NCBI RefSeq assembly: GCF_016925675.1
Contig: NZ_CP070506.1
Location: 3,284,501 to 3,348,500 of the forward strand
DNA from: Pseudomonas hygromyciniae
Lineage (GTDB): Bacteria > Pseudomonadota > Gammaproteobacteria > Pseudomonadales > Pseudomonadaceae
Direction: 5' to 3'
DNA length: 64,000 nucleotides
Part shown: positions 1 to 8,263 of the stretch, in pieces
How the letters are laid out: the number at the start of each line of letters is the position of its first letter
Position numbering within the stretch: position 1 is the stretch's first letter
The notes under the pieces: model-generated
Told to the model about the DNA's origin: nothing
The model's input: only the letters and a program-made list of their open reading frames with translations
The model's database searches: none
Translations under genes and position numbers: made by a program

Positions 1-1076
1 TGGGCCCCTATAACTACCCGCTCAACGAAACCTTCACCACGCTGATTCCGGCACTGATCATGGGTAACACCGTGGTGTTCAAGCCGGCCAAGCTCGGCGT
101 GCTGTTGATCCGTCCGTTGCTGGAGGCCTTTCGCGACAGCTTCCCGGCCGGGGTCATCAATGTGATCTATGGCAGCGGCCGCGAAACCGTCAGTGCGCTG
201 ATGGCCAGCGGCAAGGTGGATATCTTTGCGTTTATCGGCACCAACAAGGCAGCCAGTGATTTGAAGAAGCTGCACCCTCGCCCCCATCGCCTGCGCGCGG
301 CCCTGGGGCTGGATGCGAAAAACCCCGGCATCGTGCTGCCCGAGGTCGATCTGGAGAATGCGGTCAATGAGGCTGTCACCGGTTCGCTGTCGTTCAACGG
401 CCAGCGTTGCACCGCGTTGAAAATCCTGTTTGTGCATGAAGCCGTGGTCGACCGTTTCATCGAAAAATTCAACCAGAAACTCGCCACCCTCAAGCCGGGC
501 ATGCCCTGGGAAGACGGTGTGTCGCTGACACCGTTGCCGGAGGTAGGCAAGGTGGATTACCTCAATGGGCTGGTGGCCGATGCCGCGCAACACGGGGCCA
601 AGGTGGTGAACGCCAATGGTGGTGCCAGCCGTGGCTCGTTCTTCTACCCGGCGGTGCTGTACCCGGTGAACCCGCAAATGCGTGTGTACCACGAGGAGCA
701 GTTCGGCCCGGTGGTGCCCATCGTGCCCTATCGCGACCTGGACACGGTGATCGACTACGTACTGGAGTCGGATTTCGGCCAACAGTTGAGCATTTTCGGC
801 ACCGACCCGGCGCAAGTCGGGCGCCTGGTGGACACCTTTGCCAATCAGGTGGGCCGGATCAATATCAACGCCCAGTGCCAGCGCGGCCCGGACACGTTCC
901 CATTCAATGGTCGCAAGAACTCGGCCGAGGGCACGCTGTCGGTGCATGACGCGCTGCGGGTATTCTCGATCCGCACCCTGGTGGCCACCAAGTTCCAGGA
1001 CAGCAACAAAGAGCTGATCAGCGATATCATTCGTGAGCGGGCGTCGAGCTTCCTGACCACCGACTATATTTTCTAG
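1..1076 (+). CDS. NADP-dependent glyceraldehyde-3-phosphate dehydrogenase-like aldehyde dehydrogenase, 5' truncated by window edge
   Basis: The reading frame is open from base 3 and has no start in the window, so this is the C-terminal ~357 residues of a longer protein. The first visible residues (GPYNYPLNET, then PALIMGNTVVFKPAK) are the cofactor-binding region of the aldehyde dehydrogenase superfamily. The catalytic cysteine lies in FNGQRCTA (codon 408-410) and a downstream EEQFGPVVP motif is also present. The PYNYPLNET form and the general sequence resemble non-phosphorylating GapN, which oxidises glyceraldehyde-3-phosphate to 3-phosphoglycerate with NADP. Family membership is certain; substrate is inferred by resemblance. 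It ends 17 bases before a REP palindrome. Confidence 0.85.
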   Translation, partial: GPYNYPLNETFTTLIPALIMGNTVVFKPAKLGVLLIRPLLEAFRDSFPAGVINVIYGSGRETVSALMASGKVDIFAFIGTNKAASDLKKLHPRPHRLRAALGLDAKNPGIVLPEVDLENAVNEAVTGSLSFNGQRCTALKILFVHEAVVDRFIEKFNQKLATLKPGMPWEDGVSLTPLPEVGKVDYLNGLVADAAQHGAKVVNANGGASRGSFFYPAVLYPVNPQMRVYHEEQFGPVVPIVPYRDLDTVIDYVLESDFGQQLSIFGTDPAQVGRLVDTFANQVGRININAQCQRGPDTFPFNGRKNSAEGTLSVHDALRVFSIRTLVATKFQDSNKELISDIIRERASSFLTTDYIF

Positions 1077-1092
1077 ATTCGACATTGCTCCA

Positions 1093-1121
1093 GTGTGGGA
1101 GCGGGCAAGCCCACTCCCACA
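1093..1121. repeat. REP-type palindrome (GTGGGAGCGGGC family)
   Basis: TGTGGGAG is followed 12 bases later by CTCCCACA, with GCGGGCAAGCCC between. This is the common Pseudomonas intergenic palindrome; related copies occur near 17.4, 20.0 and 44.0 kb. The frame open across it upstream of the next gene is not evidence of coding. Confidence 0.8.
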
Positions 1122-1163
1122 TTGGACTGCATGACATCTATCGATGAGGCCCTCTTAATCCCG

Positions 1164-2225
1164 ATGAACCTGCCGCCCTTCGCCCGCCGCCTGTTGCGGC
1201 CCCTGCTCGATCCCTATCGCCGCTATCGCAACGCCAAACTGATCCACGCCGTGCGTGTGTCCATCGGTCTGCTGGCCACCATCCTGCTCACCACCGGTCT
1301 GAACCTGCCCCATGGCGAATGGGCCTCGGTGACCATGCTGGTGGTCATCGGCGGCTTGCAGCACCACGGCAATATCGGCAAGAAAGCCGTGGAACGGGCC
1401 TATGGCACGCTGATCGGTGCCAGCGTCGGCCTGTTGCTGGTGGTGCAAGAGGCGTATATGGGCCAGCCGCTGCTCACCTATCTGCTGATGTCAGTGGTGT
1501 GTGGGTTCTTTTCCTATCACGCCATCGGCAAGGGTGGATACACCGCGCTGCTGTCGGCGATCACCGTGTTTATCGTTGCAGGCCATGGGGCTAACCCGTT
1601 GTCCGATGGCCTGTGGCGCACCGTGGATATCCTGATCGGCATCGCCCTGGCCCTGGCGTTTTCCTTCGCCCTGCCGCTGTATGCGGTGTATTCCTGGCGC
1701 TACAACCTGGCCAGTGCGCTGCGTGATTGCGCCGCCATCTATAGCCGGATCATCAGTGGCCAGTCGGTCACCGATGATGAGCATCTCAAACTGCTCAATC
1801 GCTTGAATGCAGCGATGCTGCAACTGCGCTCGCTGATGCCGTCGGTGTCCAAGGAAGTGCGGATTTCCATGACCGAACTGGATGCGATCCAGCGGCATCT
1901 GCGGATGTGCATCAGCACCCTGGAAATTCTCGGTAACACACGACCTGATCCACGGGACAAGCAGGCACTGGCCCGTATGCAACTGGCGCTCAAGGCTGAG
2001 CATCGGCAGATTCGCGTGCAGTTGATCGGGATGGCGCGGGCCCTGCAGACCGGCGCAGCACAGCGCCTTGAACGGGCCAGCCAGATACCCGTCAACCAGG
2101 CACCGCTGCAAACGCCAGTGCACAGTGCGCTGGATGGTTATCGGCTGTTGACTGCGCAATTGGTGGCGAATGTCGATGCGATGCACGCGCGACTGGCGAA
2201 AAGCGCCAAGGCGTGGAACATCTGA
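1164..2225 (+). CDS. FUSC-family inner-membrane protein (aromatic-acid/fusaric-acid exporter type)
   Basis: About 353 residues if translation starts at the methionine of MNLPPFARRLL; an in-frame ATG at 1131 is a possible alternative, while the still earlier start lies inside a REP palindrome and is unlikely. Several hydrophobic segments (around VRVSIGLLATILLTTGL, WASVTMLVVIGGL, TLIGASVGLLLVV, LLTYLLMSVVCGFFSY and ILIGIALALAFSFALPL) occupy the N-terminal half and a charged, helical cytoplasmic half follows. This is the layout of the FUSC/YccS family, proposed to take part in efflux of aromatic acids. No partner adaptor gene is adjacent, so the transported compound cannot be inferred. Confidence 0.75.
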   Translation: MNLPPFARRLLRPLLDPYRRYRNAKLIHAVRVSIGLLATILLTTGLNLPHGEWASVTMLVVIGGLQHHGNIGKKAVERAYGTLIGASVGLLLVVQEAYMGQPLLTYLLMSVVCGFFSYHAIGKGGYTALLSAITVFIVAGHGANPLSDGLWRTVDILIGIALALAFSFALPLYAVYSWRYNLASALRDCAAIYSRIISGQSVTDDEHLKLLNRLNAAMLQLRSLMPSVSKEVRISMTELDAIQRHLRMCISTLEILGNTRPDPRDKQALARMQLALKAEHRQIRVQLIGMARALQTGAAQRLERASQIPVNQAPLQTPVHSALDGYRLLTAQLVANVDAMHARLAKSAKAWNI

Positions 2226-2325
2226 AAAGATGTCGTGAATTAATATTGGATCCACATTTTTTTCACGTTTTATTCACATCCGCGGCCGTACTGTGAAGCC
2301 TCATCCGTTACAAACGTTGCACATC

Positions 2326-2354
2326 AAGCCCGCCGCCCCAGCGGGCTTTTTTTT
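2326..2354 (+). terminator. Rho-independent terminator
   Basis: AAGCCCGC, a short CCCC loop region and GCGGGCTT form a stable GC stem followed directly by eight T. It lies 100 bases after the FUSC stop codon on the same strand. The ~330 bases from 2226 to 2558 otherwise hold no convincing gene; a 93-codon open frame there is interrupted by this hairpin. Confidence 0.8.
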
Positions 2355-2460
2355 GAATAAAAACGGGACAGATCTCTTAAAAAGACCTATTCCGCTTTCA
2401 CACCATTGGACGCGCCAGCGGGTTTGCCTACAAACCATTCATTCCAACCACTCGTCGGCA

Positions 2461-2513
2461 CTGTCAATTCTGACAGCTAGCCACCCCCGCCCCTGCGGGT
2501 GTTTGATTTTCCT
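2461..2513 (+). promoter_or_regulatory. Two short inverted repeats in the leader of the giant repeat protein
   Basis: CTGTCA-ATTC-TGACAG (2461-2476) is a perfect 6-4-6 inverted repeat. It is followed by a GC-rich hairpin, CACCCCCGC / GCGGGTG, and a T-rich run (2482-2513), ending 45 bases before the start codon. The first could be an operator and the second an attenuator-like hairpin. This is inference from symmetry only. Confidence 0.3.
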
Positions 2514-2558
2514 TGTTTCGCGACGTCAGGCGGCGTCGCCCTTTCAGGGACTGCTGAC

Positions 2559-5500
2559 ATGTCTAACGAACTGATTACCCACGATTCTTTCCCCCGTCCC
2601 CTTTCCCCTGCAGTGCCCCCCACGAGGGCGGCGGGGGACCCCCGCTATGTCGAAGACCTCGACACGCCTTACGTCGCCAATGCCGTGCAACCGGTCGTGG
2701 ATGCCGATATCGGGCTCGGTATTCGTCATCTGGAAAACGTCCTGTACATCACCTTCGAACGCTGGTTCAACCTCAACGTCGGTGATTCGTTCAAGTTCCA
2801 GATGGGCAACTTCACGACCTTGGCTGAGATCACGACAGGCAAGGAGAATGAACCTCGCTACCAGTTGGCGATTTCTTATGACGACGTCCCCATCGGCTTG
2901 GTATACCCCTGCTATGGCAGCGTGCTGCGCGCCGGCAGCAGCACCGAAAGCACTTCACCCAAACAGACCTGGCTCGTTAAAAAAACGCGCCCGGGCGGCG
3001 TGGATAAAGACCCGGGAGAGCCCTACCACTCGGAATTGGTGGTGTCTCTCCCGGCCGACTTGCAGGGACCCGGCGCAACCCTGGTCCCCGAGCGCGCCAA
3101 TTTGGGTGTGGTGCTTACGATCAAGCGATATCCCAATATTCGGGTGCGCGACACCATCGAGCTGTACTGGAATGGTCACGAGGTGCGCCTGCTCCTGGAT
3201 GAGGACCATGTTTCCGGAGCCAAACCCATCGAATTAACGGTTGAACCCGAAGTGCTCTACCGCCCCCAAGGCAGTGGCTTGTTGATCATCCGTTTCAGGG
3301 TTGTCGATGAGGTATTGAACTACTCAGGTGGGCCCTGGATGAACCCCGAGCAATTCCAGCAGCAGTGGTCCCAATCGATCCACCTGGAAAGCGACCTGGA
3401 TCCCTCCTTGCTGGAACGGCCCTACTTCCTGCTGGACGACCTCGACATCACCGATGTAGATTTCGACACCCACAGTGAAGGCCACTTTCAGGTTGAGGTG
3501 TTTGTCCCCACCCGCCTTCCCGACAACTCATTGACACCTGTCGGCACGCAGATCGTCGTGACGTTGAGCGGCATTGACGCCGTCGGCAACCCCATCACCA
3601 TGCAGTTGCCACCCTTTGCGGCCCGGATCAACCGGTCGGCCTTTGCCGATGTGCCTAACAGCTTCCTCAAACAATTGATCAACGGCACGCTGCAAATCGC
3701 CTATGAGCTGCAGTTTCCCCTGGGCACTGTGCTGGGCACCTCGCGCCGCCTTACCGTTACGATTTACGGTACCCTCTCGACCATGCCGCCAGTGCGCATC
3801 GTCGAAGCAGAGGCTGGGTTGATCGACCCGACACTTCCCTATATCACCGTCGAATTCCCGGAATACATCCCCTACGACCGCAACTACGCGGTCACCCTGC
3901 GCATGGAAGCGGTGCGTCCCGATGGCTCCGTGGAGTTTTATGAACAAGTGCTGCTGGCCGGTGACCCGCCACCGCCGACGCGCTTTCGGATCGTGTTCAA
4001 CAGTGACTTCCAGCGTTTTGAAAATATCAAGAATGTGGTGGTTTACTACCGGGTAGACGATGGCAAAGTCGGCGTCTTCGGCGCCAACCTGCTGACGGTA
4101 CGCGAGTCCGAACGACTGACGGTCCAGTTTGGCACGCGCGTGGCGTCCATGCCGCCCCCCCAACTGCAAGGGGTTGATGAACATGACAACCTCGACCCTG
4201 CGAATGTGATTGGTCAGGCCATTCTCACCCTCCCTTATCTGCGCACCTTCTCCGGGGATACATTCATCTGGAGCTGGACAGGCACCGGCATCGGCGGCAG
4301 CACAAGCGGCGAAATCGAACTCAACAACGCCAGCGCCGGTCGTCCCGTGGCGTTTCCTGTCAGCAAGTCGTTTATCGACCCCAATTACAACGGTGAGATT
4401 CGTATCCGCTACTCGTTGGTTCCGGCCGACGGTGGCCCCGTGCTGAGCTCAGAGGTGCTGATCATCAGCGTGGGCGCAGCCTTGGGCGACCTGCTCCGAC
4501 CAGAAGTCGAAGAAGCCTCAAGGCATCCCGACCAAGTGACCCCGGAGGCCCTGACGGCAGGCGCGACCATCAAGGTCACCTTTGCCCAGATGCAGACCAG
4601 CGACAGGGTACGAGCCTGCTGGAAAGGGGTGGACGGTATCGGCAGCCATTGCGAGACCAAGGACGGCAACACCTTCAAGACGCTGTTTTTCACGGTGCCT
4701 CCCGAAGTGGTCGGCAGCAGCATCCAGCCAGGCGGACGCATTATCCAAGTGCAGTATTTCCTGCGGCGCGGCACTCGGGAAATCCCGTCGCCGGTGCTGT
4801 CGTTACTGCTGCTGCCACTCACCACGCTATCGATTCCCACCATCGAAGGCATCGGCGAAAGCCCGATACTTGAACTTTCCCGCCTCGCCGGCCACGAACG
4901 CACAATGCTCAACGCCTGGCACTTTATCCACGCGGCCCAACGTATGTGGATGGAGTATCACGGTGAATATGCCGACGGCACGCCGTACTTCGAAGCCACC
5001 TATACCGCCAACCTGGTGACTGACGACGGTGTCTCCCAAGGCATCCTGCCACCAACCCCGGTGGATGAACTGCGCCTGCTCAAGGATGGCTCACGGCTGA
5101 GTATTCAGTTTTGGGTCAGCTTCAGTCGTACCTCCGATAAATCCAGTGCCGTGCTGTTCCGGATTCGTGAACACACGATCCAGGCGTTGCCCGGGGTCTT
5201 GCCTCATCCCTTCATCGACGGAGCTTCGGGCACCGGCCCCAACGTAACCATCGCCGACCCGCTGAGCATCGAGAACAATATGCGCGTCAGCGTGGCCTAC
5301 GCCATAGCAACGACTGACCGAATCACCCTGGAGATGATTTTCCAGCACGGCACACCTTATACCGTGAGCCTGGATGGCCAGGCCGGTGGCACGGTGGTGT
5401 TCTCCCTGAGCAACGCCATCCTGGCACGTTGCGTGAACAGCATCGTCTGCTTGCGATACAGCGTATTGCGTAATGGCCAGACTATTCCATCAAGCGTGCA

Positions 5501-6320
5501 GACGGTCACCTTCGGGACCATTGCGGCTGCGAACCTGCCTCGGCCATTGATCAATAATATTGCCAACGGCGGAACGATTAACCTCAATAACTTTAGCGGC
5601 AATGCCACCGCCTCTGTCGTCAAGTGGCCCTTGAGTGCGGCCAAACAGCTGGTGTGGTTGACGTGCAGCAGTGCGGGTGTGGCTAATCTGGATGTGCTTA
5701 AGGGGGTTGAGATCAGTGCAACGGAAGCGGCGAATGGGTTGGTGAATAAGCCGGTGTTGCGTAGTTGGTTGGCGGCGTTGCCAACAGGAAGGCAAATTGC
5801 CGTGACGTTCAAAGTGACGCTTGATGGCAGCACGGATGAGGCGAACGCGGTACTTTTTCCGACGACCACTTACGCAGTGGCACAACGCCCTAAGTTGTCA
5901 CTCTATTGGGACTTTAATGACAACACCTTTCAAGGGTGGGTACCCCAAGGAGGTTATGCCCAAGGGCAGCTAGCAGTTGGTGATGGGACTGTGAGTACCT
6001 ACACTGGCGGAGGTCATAATTTTTACGGGTTAGTCATGACTCGTGTTATTTCAGTCTTCGCCGGCAGTACCTATGACGTAGGTTTTTCAGTAACAGCCAT
6101 ATCTAACACAGGTGCCAATGGAACAATTCTACAACTTGTCGTCAATGGGGCTGGTATAGGGGACTCCGTAAACACACACAACCAAGTAGTCTGGCGAACC
6201 GGCAGCGGAGTTTTTACCGCCTCAACGACAGGAAGTGTCACTCTTGGGCTTTTTAATCACATCGGTGCCCAGGGAGGCAATGACTTCGCGATAGATAACA
6301 TCTGGATAAGGGAACGCTAG
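2559..6320 (+). CDS. Large (1253 aa) protein of degenerate Ig-like/beta-sandwich repeats with a distinct C-terminal lectin/CBM-like module
   Basis: Start chosen at the ATG of MSNELITHDS; an upstream in-frame ATG at 2499 gives a proline/cysteine-rich extension that looks non-coding. No signal peptide or transmembrane segment is visible. The body is built from about eight or nine degenerate ~110-residue units, each ending in a pattern such as (V/I)xYxVxRxGxxxxSxxxxxxI (for example LRYSVLRNGQTIPSS, VQYFLRRGTREIPSP, IRYSLVPADGGPVLSS), typical of Ig-like repeat proteins of plant-associated Pseudomonas. The last ~140 residues (from LSLYWDFNDNTFQGW to the end) are a separate glycine/threonine-rich beta-sandwich resembling a carbohydrate-binding module. 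From about base 5890 the DNA becomes visibly richer in A/T than the rest of the gene. Function unknown; a surface or secreted binding role is inferred. Confidence 0.7.
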   Translation: MSNELITHDSFPRPLSPAVPPTRAAGDPRYVEDLDTPYVANAVQPVVDADIGLGIRHLENVLYITFERWFNLNVGDSFKFQMGNFTTLAEITTGKENEPRYQLAISYDDVPIGLVYPCYGSVLRAGSSTESTSPKQTWLVKKTRPGGVDKDPGEPYHSELVVSLPADLQGPGATLVPERANLGVVLTIKRYPNIRVRDTIELYWNGHEVRLLLDEDHVSGAKPIELTVEPEVLYRPQGSGLLIIRFRVVDEVLNYSGGPWMNPEQFQQQWSQSIHLESDLDPSLLERPYFLLDDLDITDVDFDTHSEGHFQVEVFVPTRLPDNSLTPVGTQIVVTLSGIDAVGNPITMQLPPFAARINRSAFADVPNSFLKQLINGTLQIAYELQFPLGTVLGTSRRLTVTIYGTLSTMPPVRIVEAEAGLIDPTLPYITVEFPEYIPYDRNYAVTLRMEAVRPDGSVEFYEQVLLAGDPPPPTRFRIVFNSDFQRFENIKNVVVYYRVDDGKVGVFGANLLTVRESERLTVQFGTRVASMPPPQLQGVDEHDNLDPANVIGQAILTLPYLRTFSGDTFIWSWTGTGIGGSTSGEIELNNASAGRPVAFPVSKSFIDPNYNGEIRIRYSLVPADGGPVLSSEVLIISVGAALGDLLRPEVEEASRHPDQVTPEALTAGATIKVTFAQMQTSDRVRACWKGVDGIGSHCETKDGNTFKTLFFTVPPEVVGSSIQPGGRIIQVQYFLRRGTREIPSPVLSLLLLPLTTLSIPTIEGIGESPILELSRLAGHERTMLNAWHFIHAAQRMWMEYHGEYADGTPYFEATYTANLVTDDGVSQGILPPTPVDELRLLKDGSRLSIQFWVSFSRTSDKSSAVLFRIREHTIQALPGVLPHPFIDGASGTGPNVTIADPLSIENNMRVSVAYAIATTDRITLEMIFQHGTPYTVSLDGQAGGTVVFSLSNAILARCVNSIVCLRYSVLRNGQTIPSSVQTVTFGTIAAANLPRPLINNIANGGTINLNNFSGNATASVVKWPLSAAKQLVWLTCSSAGVANLDVLKGVEISATEAANGLVNKPVLRSWLAALPTGRQIAVTFKVTLDGSTDEANAVLFPTTTYAVAQRPKLSLYWDFNDNTFQGWVPQGGYAQGQLAVGDGTVSTYTGGGHNFYGLVMTRVISVFAGSTYDVGFSVTAISNTGANGTILQLVVNGAGIGDSVNTHNQVVWRTGSGVFTASTTGSVTLGLFNHIGAQGGNDFAIDNIWIRER

Positions 6321-6374
6321 ATAGCTAACCCGCAGTCAAAAAGCCGAATACACGACAACCATAGGGTAAGTTAG

Positions 6375-6418
6375 AAAAAACATGGCCGGTTCACTTGAAC
6401 AATCGGCCATGTTTTTCT
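6375..6418. terminator. Bidirectional Rho-independent terminator between convergent genes
   Basis: A stem of AACATGGCCG / CGGCCATGTT is flanked by A6 on the left and T5 on the right, so it can serve both the large repeat-protein gene and the convergent tetR-type gene that ends at 6434. Confidence 0.8.
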
Positions 6419-6433
6419 ATTCCTTTTTTGCAG

Positions 6434-7198
6434 TCATTTGATCAGCGTGCTGACTTTACCCGTTGCCGGCAGCGCAGACTGTCCACGAATCGCCCGCTGG
6501 GTATCAAGTACCCGCGCCAGCGCGGTTTCCGCTTCCGGGCTTTGCTGCGGCACACGAATGGCCGCCGAGACCAGGGTGATCAGCTTGGCCATGACTTCCG
6601 CGTCGGTGGCCGGGCGTCCCAGGCTCATGGAGTTCATCAAAAGGCGCAATTCGGTGCCGGCCATCACCCCTGAAATCGCCTTGAGGGCAAATTGCAGACG
6701 CACTCCCAGCTCATTGCGCGGCAGGTCGGGCAACGCCAGGGCAAAGGCTTCGAAGAAACGCTGGAACACCGGCTGGTAATGAACCTTGAGGTACTCCTGG
6801 ATAAACGGCGACGTGTCGCTGTAGACCCGACCCAGGAAGCGGATGAACGAGCGCCCTTCGCCGCTGGCCGGATCGCTGCGTTCCAGGCCCATGGCCGGGG
6901 CGAACAATACGCCGAGCAAGGTATCGCAATCGAGCGGGCCGTCAGACTCTGCTTCGCAGCGGGCGAGCAGTTCCAGGCGCTGCTCGTTGAGCGGCTCCAG
7001 GCGTTGCATCAATAGCGTCTTCATCAGGGAGTCCTTGTCCCCGAAGTGATAATTGACCGCGGCGAGATTGACCTGAGCCTTCTCGGTGATTTGCCGCAAC
7101 AACACGGCGTCGTAGCCGTATTTGATGAAGAGAGCCTCTGTCGCATCCAGCAGTCGAGTCTTGGTTACATTTGGAGCGCTGAGTTTCTTCGCGACCAT
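6434..7198 (-). CDS. TetR/AcrR-family transcriptional regulator
   Basis: 254 residues from the ATG of MVAKKLSAPN, which has GGAA about nine bases upstream; the longer open frame begins inside the divergent promoter. The N-terminal helix-turn-helix (TRLLDATEALFIKYGYD, then VNLAAVNYHFGDKDSLM) is diagnostic of TetR and close in style to PsrA-type regulators. The ~190-residue C-terminal ligand-binding domain is all helical. It is transcribed divergently from the ABC efflux operon starting at 7556, so it is most likely the local repressor of that operon and of itself. Ligand unknown. Confidence 0.85.
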   Translation of the reverse strand: MVAKKLSAPNVTKTRLLDATEALFIKYGYDAVLLRQITEKAQVNLAAVNYHFGDKDSLMKTLLMQRLEPLNEQRLELLARCEAESDGPLDCDTLLGVLFAPAMGLERSDPASGEGRSFIRFLGRVYSDTSPFIQEYLKVHYQPVFQRFFEAFALALPDLPRNELGVRLQFALKAISGVMAGTELRLLMNSMSLGRPATDAEVMAKLITLVSAAIRVPQQSPEAETALARVLDTQRAIRGQSALPATGKVSTLIK

Positions 7199-7555
7199 AT
7201 AAGTTCCACGGAGGAAATATGTTTTAAAAAAAATTTGATTTTTTATACCGGGGCAGGTGCACGAAAGCAAGTAGTGACAGTGCGCAATACTATCCAAACG
7301 CGTGGTGGGCCTCGCCGTAAACGTTCCCCCAAGGGTTGGCCCGGGCGTTTTCCAGACGCCGGCATCAGCTCTATTCCCAGAAAAACGGCTCTATCTCTGT
7401 GGCTGGCGAACCCGCCGGATCGCAGTTACTATTCAAACAATGTTTTAAAAAAAAAGAATAAAAAACCAGCTGTTGGCAGCCGCAAAGCAGGCCCTGAACA
7501 TGTTACAAGTATTTTCAGGGGGGCAAGCAGGATTGCCGAAGCGCAAGGCGTAGTC
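7199..7555. promoter_or_regulatory. Divergent tetR / efflux-operon control region with duplicated AT-rich motif
   Basis: 357 bases without a gene. The 15-mer ATGTTTTAAAAAAAA occurs twice in the same orientation, at 7219-7233 (21 bases upstream of the tetR start codon) and 7440-7454 (about 100 bases upstream of the ABC ATPase start). Each copy is followed by another A/T run, in a GC-rich setting. One copy per divergent promoter fits an operator or intrinsically bent upstream element; binding is inferred. Confidence 0.4.
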
Positions 7556-8263
7556 ATGATGACAGATACCCCAACGCTCCCAGGCTTTATTTCCCTGCAA
7601 GGCATCGGTAAAAGCTATCAATTGGCTGGGCAGCACCTGGCCATTCTCAACGACGTCAGCCTGTCCATCGCCCGTGGCGACAGCTGCGGCATCCTCGGCG
7701 CATCCGGCTCCGGCAAAAGTACCCTGCTCAATATCCTCGGCCTGCTGGACCTACCGGACTGCGGCGCCTATCGCTTCGCCGGCCATGACATTTTCAACGC
7801 GACACCGGACCAACTGGCCGCGATCCGCAACCAGCAGATCGGCTTTGTATTCCAGAGTTTCAACCTGCTACCGCGCCTCAGCGCCCTGGACAATGTCGCC
7901 CTGCCCCTGGGTTATCGCGGCGTATCGCGCCAGGAATCGGTAGCGCGGGCCCTGCATATGCTGGAACAGGTAGGCCTGGCCGAACGGGCCCATCATCGCC
8001 CCGCCGACCTCTCCGGCGGCCAGCGCCAGCGGGTGGCGATTGCCCGGGCGCTGGTGGGCGCGCCGGCGGTGATTCTGGCCGACGAACCCACCGGCAACCT
8101 CGACAGCCACACCGCCCAGGAGATCATGGATCTGCTGCTGGCCCTGAACCGCGAGCAAGGCGTGACGTTGATCATCGTCACCCATGATGCGCATATCGCC
8201 GAACGCCTGAATCGCCAGATCCTGGTACGCAACGGCGTGGTCCATGAGGCAGAGTGCGTATGA
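7556..8263 (+). CDS. MacB-type ABC transporter ATP-binding protein
   Basis: 235 residues starting at MMTDTPTLPG; AAGG lies seven bases before the ATG. The frame runs open further upstream but through the AT-rich control region. Walker A is GASGSGKST, the Q-loop VFQSFNLL, the signature LSGGQRQRVAIARAL, Walker B VILADEPTGNLDS and the H-loop IVTHD, all intact. The GASGSGKSTLLNILG and DEPTGNLDS forms are typical of the MacB/LolD lipoprotein-and-macrolide export class. It overlaps the permease gene by four bases (ATGA), so the two are translationally coupled. It supplies ATP hydrolysis for the tripartite pump encoded by the next three genes. Confidence 0.92.
   Translation: MMTDTPTLPGFISLQGIGKSYQLAGQHLAILNDVSLSIARGDSCGILGASGSGKSTLLNILGLLDLPDCGAYRFAGHDIFNATPDQLAAIRNQQIGFVFQSFNLLPRLSALDNVALPLGYRGVSRQESVARALHMLEQVGLAERAHHRPADLSGGQRQRVAIARALVGAPAVILADEPTGNLDSHTAQEIMDLLLALNREQGVTLIIVTHDAHIAERLNRQILVRNGVVHEAECV

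Noticed and set aside
2293-2574. 93-codon open frame upstream of the giant repeat protein
   Set aside because: It spans a strong terminator hairpin and a second hairpin, has no RBS and no family resemblance.
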